DNA of 7,283 nucleotides from Candidatus Bathyarchaeota archaeon (GTDB taxonomy: Archaea; Thermoproteota; Bathyarchaeia; Bathyarchaeales; Bathycorpusculaceae). A program made the position numbers and the translations under genes. Positions 1 to 4,624 of this stretch are shown here, in pieces (position 1 is the first letter of the stretch; every line of letters starts with the position of its first letter). A model generated the notes under the pieces. That model was given only the letters and a program-made list of their open reading frames with translations. It did not search any database and was not told the DNA's origin. The DNA is taken from assembly GCA_013330975.1 (NCBI GenBank), contig DUHG01000010.1, positions 1 through 7,283 of the forward strand, written 5' to 3'.

Positions 1-245
1 ATTTTCTCTGCTTCAACTTCAGGTAGCCGTACTGAAGGATCTGATCTTACCACAATACGTTTGCGTATTACACCTACGATTTCGGCGACTACGCTTGTTT
101 GGTTAACAAGGATTTCTGGTTTCTTGGCGTAAACCGAGAGCATTGGACCTTCGTATTCTACTCGGGTCACCTCAGCTTCCCTAGGCATGTGCTCAAGAAT
201 ATAATGGCTAATCTCGATTTGGTCTTTCTCTGAGGTCCGCGCCAC
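1..245 (-). CDS. fttA: FttA/aCPSF1 transcription termination ribonuclease, N-terminal part
   Basis: This is the first 81 codons of a leftward gene whose 3' end lies outside the window. The translation opens VARTSEKDQIEISHYILEHM and continues with EAEVTRVEYEGP (residues 23-34) and RKRIVVRSDPSVRLP (61-75). This is the N-terminal KH region typical of archaeal KH/beta-CASP metallo-beta-lactamase nucleases. Known family members cleave nascent RNA and act as the general archaeal termination factor; the catalytic metallo-beta-lactamase and beta-CASP parts are not visible here. The GTG at 245 is chosen because an in-frame TAA lies two codons upstream and a GAGG motif (260-257), overlapping the psmB stop, sits about 11 nt before it. 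It starts 13 bp after psmB, so the two are almost certainly cotranscribed. Family assignment is strong. Confidence 0.88.
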   Translation of the reverse strand, partial: MARTSEKDQIEISHYILEHMPREAEVTRVEYEGPMLSVYAKKPEILVNQTSVVAEIVGVIRKRIVVRSDPSVRLPEVEAEK

Positions 246-258
246 GAATTATTCTTCC

Positions 259-924
259 TCATTTAGCGAGAGGCAGCTTTTTCTCCTCTTCAGAAAGCTC
301 GCGGTAGCCGTTTTTGTCTATCACAATAACATTGTAGCTATTGCCACTGGCTACATCACGCTTCATCGCCGCGTTAACAGCTGTAACTATAATCGGAATC
401 ATTTCAACTACGGGCATGTCCTCGCGGTATTTATCTTCAAGTATTCCATAGGCAATCGGCGATCCTGAACCTGTTGAAACCGATTTTTCTTCGGTCAAGC
501 TTCCGAAGGGGTCGAGATTGAAAATGTGTGATCCTGTTTCGTCTACCCCACCTACGAGCACTTGAGTAGCAAGTGGAATATACCTAGCCGAAAAAAGCAG
601 ATTGGCAACTAGTCGTGCGGCAGAGCTAATTGGCATTGGTCGGTTCATGTTTATTTTGTAGAGCTGAGCGTTTGCAGTTAGTATATCTACTACTCGCTGT
701 GCATCTGCAACTGTACCCGCTATTGTCATTCCTATGTGATCGTCGATTTTGTAGACCTTTTTCCCTTGTTTATGCGCAACATAGAAACCCATTGTTACCC
801 TTGTGTCTGACGCTAGGATTACGCCATCTTTGCATACGACTCCGATTGTTGTCGTTCCTCTCAAAGCTAGGTTGCTAGCACTGTTACTCTGTATCATATT
901 TGCTTTGTCTCCATTAAAACTCAT
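259..924 (-). CDS. psmB: Proteasome subunit beta (archaeal 20S catalytic subunit)
   Basis: This is the proteolytic beta subunit of the 20S proteasome, assembled as heptameric rings inside alpha rings in the cytoplasm. The propeptide ends LALRG and cleavage before Thr24 would expose the nucleophile (mature T1, in GTTTIG). Asp40 (ASDTR) and Lys56 (GKKVYK) correspond to catalytic D17 and K33. GSGSP near residue 152 is the usual late active-site segment. At 221 aa it is of normal size, and no key residue is missing. The start is uncertain. ATG 924 gives a 23-residue propeptide but lacks a good ribosome binding site. ATG 897 (residue 10) has GGAG 11 nt upstream and gives a 14-residue propeptide, closer to many archaeal subunits. 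It is followed at once by fttA. A BRE/TATA-like box and a hairpin lie upstream. Confidence 0.97.
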   Translation of the reverse strand: MSFNGDKANMIQSNSASNLALRGTTTIGVVCKDGVILASDTRVTMGFYVAHKQGKKVYKIDDHIGMTIAGTVADAQRVVDILTANAQLYKINMNRPMPISSAARLVANLLFSARYIPLATQVLVGGVDETGSHIFNLDPFGSLTEEKSVSTGSGSPIAYGILEDKYREDMPVVEMIPIIVTAVNAAMKRDVASGNSYNVIVIDKNGYRELSEEEKKLPLAK

Positions 925-937
925 TCTCAGCGAATTG

Positions 938-958
938 TGTCGCTAGGAAGTAGCGACA
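938..958 (-). promoter_or_regulatory. Perfect 8-bp stem hairpin in the psmB leader
   Basis: The minus strand reads TGTCGCTA, a 5-nt loop CTTCC, then TAGCGACA: two perfectly complementary 8-nt arms. It lies 13 nt before ATG 924, or 40 nt before ATG 897, and close to the predicted transcription start. It may be a 5' mRNA hairpin (stability or translation control) or, as DNA, a 21-bp dyad operator. The sequence cannot tell these apart. A rho-independent-like terminator for rightward transcription is unlikely, because no rightward gene ends here. Confidence 0.5.
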
Positions 959-976
959 TTTTATCATTCTGTCTTG

Positions 977-990
977 ATTTATTAATCTTT
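977..990 (-). promoter_or_regulatory. Putative BRE/TATA promoter of psmB-fttA
   Basis: On the minus strand an A-rich stretch (AAAGA, 990-986) is followed by TTAATAAAT (985-977), matching the archaeal BRE plus TATA layout. Initiation about 25 nt downstream would fall near 955-960, at the edge of the hairpin at 938-958. No other box in 925-1183 fits as well. This is pattern-based inference without mapped start sites. Confidence 0.45.
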
Positions 991-1183
991 CTCCCTTAGT
1001 AGTCATCTTCCTAATCTCCAATTGCTCTCTTTTCCGATGGTGACAAAGGCGCCTGCTGGCGAAAATTGTTTCGTAATTGATCAAGGACCGGTCTGCAACT
1101 TCATAATCTTGCTTACGCAAAGCCAATTTCACGTCTGCAGCAAAAGCCTTTTGAGCAGCAATGCAACCTATGGTCTGATTACT

Positions 1184-1939
1184 ATGCCCGCAAAATACCA
1201 CATCTACAAAGACGTTGAAAGAAAGTTTAGGTTTCGCCTTCAAGCTGAAAATAATGAAATCGTAGCCGTTAGCGAAGCATATGAACAACACGCAAGCTGC
1301 ATAAATGGCGTAAAGAGCATGCAAAAAAACTGCAGTGCTGACATTGAAGATATGACGACAGAGGGGGAAAGAATCTCCAACCCGAAATACCAAATTTTCT
1401 ACGACAAAGAACGCGGATACAGATTTCACCTAAATGCCAGGAACGGGGAAATAATCGCAGCAAGCGAGGGATATAAGAGCAAAGAGGGCTGTCTAAAAGG
1501 AATACAGGCAATCAAAGACAGTTGCACCGCAGAAATTGAAGACACAACCTGCAAGGAAGAAACTGTTTCAACAAAACGTGAAACCCCTACGGAGGAGCCC
1601 GACCACATAAAGAATGCAATCCCAGCAAACGCTGTCAGAGGCGGAAACACGAAAGCGCCGGAAAAATCAGGGGTTGTCTTCATTGGAAATAAGATGCCGA
1701 TGGATTATGTCCTAGCGATAATAACAGGTCTATCCTCTAGTACTGCTAAAGGAATTACCTTGAAGGCCAGGGGCAAATCGATAACAGTTGCCGTTGACGC
1801 CGCTGAAATTACCAGACGACGCTTCCTAAAAGATTTAAAGATACGCAAAATTGCAATAGGAACAGAAGAGATGCCCCCAAGGCAAGGCGAAACGAGAGCA
1901 CGGATGGTTTCAACAATCGAAATAGTGCTCGAAAAGTAA
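1184..1939 (+). CDS. Tandem DUF1508 (YegP-like) - Alba domain fusion protein
   Basis: This 251-aa protein has three parts. Residues 1-58 and 66-122 are two DUF1508 repeats (KYHIYKD..FRFRLQAENNEIVA and KYQIFYD..YRFHLNARNGEIIA) with about 25 of 57 positions identical by my hand alignment. Residues 123-161 are a polar, probably disordered linker. Residues 163-251 are an Alba domain: VVFIGNKMPMDYVLA, then KARGKSITVAVDAAEI, then VSTIEIVLEK. Alba proteins bind DNA and RNA as dimers in archaeal chromatin and RNA complexes. DUF1508 has no firmly established role; it folds as a small alpha/beta unit often found in tandem. The ATG at 1184 puts the first repeat at the N terminus, as in stand-alone family members. 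The frame stays open back to a TTG at 1022, but those 54 residues look unlike any domain. No strong ribosome binding site or TATA was seen. It diverges from psmB-fttA. A role in nucleic-acid binding is inferred from Alba. Confidence 0.88.
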   Translation: MPAKYHIYKDVERKFRFRLQAENNEIVAVSEAYEQHASCINGVKSMQKNCSADIEDMTTEGERISNPKYQIFYDKERGYRFHLNARNGEIIAASEGYKSKEGCLKGIQAIKDSCTAEIEDTTCKEETVSTKRETPTEEPDHIKNAIPANAVRGGNTKAPEKSGVVFIGNKMPMDYVLAIITGLSSSTAKGITLKARGKSITVAVDAAEITRRRFLKDLKIRKIAIGTEEMPPRQGETRARMVSTIEIVLEK

Positions 1940-1967
1940 GATCTAAGGTAAATCAAGGAAAGAAGAG

Positions 1968-2016
1968 TCTTATTCTCTCTAGGCTATGGATGGCGCCTTT
2001 AGCCTCTTTGTTCTTC
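1968..2016 (+). terminator. Putative terminator after the DUF1508-Alba gene
   Basis: Downstream of the stop is a T-rich run (GTCTTATTCTCTCT, about 1968-1980). An inverted repeat AGGCTA (1981-1986) / TAGCCT (2000-2005) follows, then CTTTGTTCTT. T-rich tracts are the usual archaeal termination signal and the stem may assist. The remaining space to the convergent gene at 2130 shows no coding sequence. Confidence 0.35.
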
Positions 2017-2084
2017 CTAAACCTTTCGGTAGCTTAATTGCCTAAAACCAAAGAATTGAGCGAAGCAGCAGAAATTTAGGGTCA

Positions 2085-2108
2085 ACTCAAAATCAAGCCA
2101 AAAACTTG
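2085..2108 (-). terminator. T-rich tracts, putative terminator of the winged-helix gene
   Basis: On the minus strand, about 20-45 nt past the TAG at 2130, there are two T runs: AAGTTTTTGG and, just after, GATTTTGAG. Archaeal RNA polymerase commonly stops at such tracts. The call rests only on base composition and on the convergent arrangement. Confidence 0.3.
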
Positions 2109-2129
2109 GAAGGAAATTACTCACTTGAA

Positions 2130-2576
2130 CTATGCCTGTTTATTTCGCCTTCTCTGTAGGAAGCCCTCAACTGCAAAAAGAAGCATTGCTGATCCAGTTA
2201 TTAGGGTTAGGAGAACAAAGAATACCATGAAACTAAAATCCTCTACGGCATAGTGCACCGCAAGAACCAAGAGCTCGACGAGCAATATGCCTAAAAACAC
2301 GGTGGAGTACACAATTAGTTTCGGTACAATATATCTCCCAATCCAAACATATCCTTTCACATGGGCTTTCGCTATTGGAACATATTCGCCGTAATTGTTT
2401 TTCTTCAAAAGTCCAGCAGCTTCAAGTTTTTCCAAATGTCTATAAGCCACGCTCGGACTGCTGAGATTTATCCCCTTCATTATATCTCTTGGTCCAACTG
2501 GTTTGTTTTTCTTGACAACATACAAGTAAACGCTTAATGTTAATCCTTTAACCTCTTTTTCAGATAAATCTATCAC
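2130..2576 (-). CDS. Winged-helix DNA-binding protein with two C-terminal membrane helices
   Basis: This 148-residue protein is of a type often annotated in archaea as a membrane-bound transcriptional regulator. Residues 7-66 form a winged helix: LTLSVYLYVVKKNKPVGPRDIMKGINLSSPSVAY is split over helices 1-3, with SSPSVAYRHLEKLEAAGLL as the recognition helix and following strand. The wing ends around YGEYVPI. Residues 84-109 and 114-139 are hydrophobic helices separated by a short acidic loop (VEDF). A positive tail (QRRRNKQA) follows, suggesting that both termini are cytoplasmic. GTG 2576 is the start: GAGG (2587-2584) lies 7 nt upstream, and an ATG further up is out of frame. It is 109 bp after the macro-domain gene, so it may have its own promoter. 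Two direct repeats in that gap could be its operator. Ligand and targets are unknown. Confidence 0.8.
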   Translation of the reverse strand: MIDLSEKEVKGLTLSVYLYVVKKNKPVGPRDIMKGINLSSPSVAYRHLEKLEAAGLLKKNNYGEYVPIAKAHVKGYVWIGRYIVPKLIVYSTVFLGILLVELLVLAVHYAVEDFSFMVFFVLLTLITGSAMLLFAVEGFLQRRRNKQA

Positions 2577-2583
2577 GTTGAAG

Positions 2584-2587
2584 CCTC
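2584..2587 (-). promoter_or_regulatory. Ribosome binding site fixing a GTG start
   Basis: GAGG on the minus strand, 7 nt before the GTG at 2576, is a good Shine-Dalgarno match at a good distance. It decides for the GTG over the out-of-frame upstream ATG. Confidence 0.6.
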
Positions 2588-2599
2588 GTAGATGCGAAC

Positions 2600-2632
2600 A
2601 TTAGTTTGCCTGTTTGTACGTATTAGTTTTGC
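2600..2632. repeat. Direct repeat pair upstream of the winged-helix gene
   Basis: The plus strand has ATTAGTTTGC at 2600-2609 and ATTAGTTTTGC at 2622-2632, differing by one extra T. The copies start 22 bp apart, about two helical turns. The spacer contains the palindrome TACGTA (2617-2622). The position, 24-56 bp before the start codon, fits an operator for a winged-helix protein, possibly the adjacent one. Function is inferred. Confidence 0.4.
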
Positions 2633-2685
2633 TCAAAATTCTTTTTCCTAAAAATCGGATTGTAAATTGGCGGATATTTTGAAGA

Positions 2686-3267
2686 TTAGTGTCTGGGAAC
2701 GCGGTTAATATTGAAGATTTCCTCCGCAGAAGAAAGGTAAATGTTCAGATCCCGGTCGGAAAAAAGAACAAAAAAAACTTCATCAAGACCTTCCGTGCAG
2801 TTGAGGAATTCCTTAACTGTTCTGAGCGCGACGTGGCTAGCTTCGTATATTGGGTAGCCGTAGGCTCCTGTACTAATTGAGGGAAACGATATTGACTTCA
2901 GTTTCTTCGAAATCGCTAACATCAACGAGTTCTTGTAAGCCTCCGCCAAGAGATGCGATTCCTTTTTGCTGCCCCCTCGCCAGATAGGGCCGACGGTATG
3001 TATAACGTATTGCGCTTTAAGATTACCTGCAGTGGTTAGTGCAGACAAACCTGTTGGAAGCCCATTGGGCAATTCTTCAGCTCGCAGTTGCTTGCATTCT
3101 TCGAGAATTTTCGGTCCCCCCCTTCTGTGTATGGTTCCGTCTACTCCTCCTCCACCCAATAACGACGAGTTTGCGGCATTGACTATTGCATCTGTCTCCA
3201 TATCTGTTATGTCCCCTTTGAGTATTCGAAGAATCGTTGAGCCAACTTTGAATTCTCTAGTTTTCAT
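2686..3267 (-). CDS. Macro-domain ADP-ribose/O-acetyl-ADP-ribose hydrolase (MacroD/YmdB type)
   Basis: This is a single-domain 193-aa macro protein, expected to bind ADP-ribose and hydrolyse O-acetyl-ADP-ribose or mono-ADP-ribosyl esters in the cytoplasm. GDIT (18-21) with Asp19 contacts the adenine in this family. AIVNAANSSLLGGGGVDG (27-44) holds the family's Asn33 and Asp43, typical of the hydrolytic MacroD class. VIHTVGP (88-94) and SISTGAYGYP (130-139) form the phosphate and ribose loops. All expected motifs are present, so activity is likely; the natural substrate is unknown. The ATG at 3267 is 10 bp past the lysE-like stop, so the two genes are probably one transcript. An upstream ATG (MKK then stop) is not a start. 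The C-terminal tail (EEIFNINRVPRH) is not a recognised motif. Confidence 0.92.
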   Translation of the reverse strand: MKTREFKVGSTILRILKGDITDMETDAIVNAANSSLLGGGGVDGTIHRRGGPKILEECKQLRAEELPNGLPTGLSALTTAGNLKAQYVIHTVGPIWRGGSKKESHLLAEAYKNSLMLAISKKLKSISFPSISTGAYGYPIYEASHVALRTVKEFLNCTEGLDEVFFVLFSDRDLNIYLSSAEEIFNINRVPRH

Positions 3268-3277
3268 TTTTTCATTC

Positions 3278-3925
3278 TCAGAAGATTGTTTTCACAGCTA
3301 GGTTTATTGCTGAAACCATGAAAAGAATTCCAAAAACCAGAAGTATTCCAACGCAGAAAAGCGTTATAGCTTTGTGCACCTTGCTGCTCCAGAAGCGCAC
3401 GGATTTAAACACTAGAACTGCAATGAGCGTATACCAAGCGAAGTCACAGAGCCAATGTACTCCAGCGAACACTGAGAAACCCCAAATTCCGTAGAATTGC
3501 CTTGCGGTCATAATCAAAGCTGTACCGACAGTGACCCACCAGAGAATGAACCCTGGATTGGCGGCTGTGGTCCAAATTCCTCCTATTATTGAGTCTTGTG
3601 TGGAGCCTTCAAGTCCTGCCTCGCTCTCAGTTCTGTTCCTAAAAGTCTGAACTCCCATGAAAATCATAACCAAGCCCCCTGCTAAACCAATTGTAATTTC
3701 CACTGCGGGGGGTATTACTGTAACCTGACTCAGTCCAAAGTAGATGAGGAACATGAGAGGAAATTCGACCATTCCATGTCCGAGCGCTATTAAAGCTCCT
3801 GCGAATGGTTGCTTAGCCGCTTTCTTCAACGTAATGGCGAAGAGTGGACCGGGTAACAGAACGCCTGAGAGAGAAATGAAAACAACCGATATTAGGAAAC
3901 CGTAAAAATCAGTTACTAGAGCCAT
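3278..3925 (-). CDS. LysE-family membrane transporter
   Basis: This 215-aa integral membrane protein belongs to the LysE/RhtB exporter superfamily, which moves amino acids and related small molecules out of the cell. About six hydrophobic segments are visible, near 7-29, 41-65, 72-94, 113-138, 146-174 and 185-209. The family's N-terminal proline-glycine motif appears as LLPGPLFA (23-30), followed by GHGMVEFP (49-56). NPGFILWWVTVG (123-134) matches the conserved mid-protein asparagine-proline segment. An in-frame TGA two codons upstream makes ATG 3925 the first possible start. The ribosome site is awkward: GGAG lies 14 nt upstream and GAGG only 1 nt upstream. It heads a probable two-gene unit with the macro-domain gene. 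The substrate cannot be read from sequence; lysine is not implied. Confidence 0.88.
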   Translation of the reverse strand: MALVTDFYGFLISVVFISLSGVLLPGPLFAITLKKAAKQPFAGALIALGHGMVEFPLMFLIYFGLSQVTVIPPAVEITIGLAGGLVMIFMGVQTFRNRTESEAGLEGSTQDSIIGGIWTTAANPGFILWWVTVGTALIMTARQFYGIWGFSVFAGVHWLCDFAWYTLIAVLVFKSVRFWSSKVHKAITLFCVGILLVFGILFMVSAINLAVKTIF

Positions 3926-4030
3926 TCCTCAGTCCATTTCTCCTTGGATTGTACGGCGACTTGCTGGTTGACCCGGGGCTGTTCTCTCCTTTCTTAAAGC
4001 GCTGAATAAAGAAGGTTGATTTGTTCTTCT

Positions 4031-4039
4031 AATAAATAT
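4031..4039 (-). promoter_or_regulatory. Possible TATA box for the transporter/macro operon
   Basis: The 177-bp gap 3926-4102 holds no gene. Its best promoter-like element is ATATTTATT on the minus strand at 4039-4031, which would place initiation near 4010 and give a leader of roughly 80 nt. A second AT-rich stretch (CTTTATTC, about 4005-4012) is an alternative. Weak evidence. Confidence 0.3.
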
Positions 4040-4102
4040 GGTGTCAGAGAGGGACGGTATACGAAAGCATCAACGACACACGCTAAATTCGTCTTTTGAG
4101 CC

Positions 4103-4624
4103 CTAACTTCCCGAAATAAACCTTTGCTGCACAGTCACAATTTCTGTGCTATCCTTGGCCTTGGCGTATGCTTCTAGCAAATCATTGTTCAGCTGGAAAA
4201 AAGTGTGCCCCCATGTGAAGACAGAAAGAACCCTTACTGCTTCCTCTCTGAACCCTGCAATATACAATGCTGCAGCTATGGCCTCGGCGGTCGTGAGCTT
4301 GGTAGCCTTCCCAAAATTGACTGGATTACCCGCGATTAGAACGGGGAGACAACGCGAAGTTCCCCGAACATGTTTTGAAATAACTCTTTGCACATGCTCC
4401 CAACTGCAATCCAAGGCGACGACGCCAAAGTGTGCCAGCCGTTGCCTATCAGCTGGAGAGAGAGCAATTTCTGAGAAGGGATTAAGCACCAATGCTCGTT
4501 TTGGGAGATACCGCGTCCTGGTAACGGTCCTGGCAATGCCAAGGCGTTTAAGCTTTAGACCCGTGCATCGTTTGGGATCACATTGATTTGCGTGGTAGAT
4601 AACTATCTTAGGCGAAGATTCCAC
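4103..4624 (-). CDS. tsr3: Tsr3-type 16S rRNA aminocarboxypropyltransferase
   Basis: This 173-aa enzyme transfers the 3-amino-3-carboxypropyl group of S-adenosylmethionine to a (methyl)pseudouridine in small-subunit rRNA, a late step of ribosome maturation. The short N-terminal domain carries CDPKRCTGLKLKRLG (15-29). The SPOUT-like domain shows LVLNPFSEIALSPADR (45-60), VVALDCSWE (68-76), LPVLIAGNPVNFG (93-105) and KLTTAEAIAAALYIAGF (109-125). FTWGHTFFQLNNDLLEAYAKA (136-156) follows near the end. These match the whole family from end to end and the length is normal. The start is GTG 4624, with AAGGTG (4640-4635) 10 nt upstream. The gene begins inside nnr, overlapping its last 17 bp, so translation is probably coupled. 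The neighbour's function, NADHX repair, is unrelated. Confidence 0.94.
   Translation of the reverse strand: MESSPKIVIYHANQCDPKRCTGLKLKRLGIARTVTRTRYLPKRALVLNPFSEIALSPADRQRLAHFGVVALDCSWEHVQRVISKHVRGTSRCLPVLIAGNPVNFGKATKLTTAEAIAAALYIAGFREEAVRVLSVFTWGHTFFQLNNDLLEAYAKAKDSTEIVTVQQRFISGS

Noticed and set aside
975..1010. Peptide MTTKGERLIN on the minus strand resembling MTTEGERISN between the two DUF1508 repeats on the plus strand
   Set aside because: 7 of 10 residues match, with moderate nucleotide similarity, but it is short and on the opposite strand, with no matching flanks. Treated as chance or a trace of an old rearrangement that cannot be shown here.
1022..1183. 54-codon N-terminal extension of the DUF1508-Alba frame from TTG 1022
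   Set aside because: The segment has no recognisable domain, and ATG 1184 places the first repeat at the N terminus as in stand-alone DUF1508 proteins.
914..1429. Open minus-strand frame of 171 codons ending within the psmB start
   Set aside because: Its first half is antisense to the well-supported DUF1508-Alba gene and reads as hydrophobic, unrecognisable sequence. The second half (about 914-1180) looks somewhat protein-like and overlaps psmB by 11 bp, but it covers the psmB TATA-like box and hairpin and matches no family I know.
2966..3301. 111-codon plus-strand frame antisense to the macro-domain gene
   Set aside because: It mirrors the conserved glycine-rich macro motif as a proline run (PPPPNN), as expected of a shadow frame.
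3926..4102. Possible RNA gene in the gap between tsr3 and the transporter gene
   Set aside because: No tRNA-like arms or other long stems were found; only short palindromes (AGCGCT, CCCGGG) and AT-rich promoter-like stretches.
4146..4586. 146-codon plus-strand frame antisense to tsr3
   Set aside because: tsr3 matches its family over the full length; the antisense frame has no recognisable feature.
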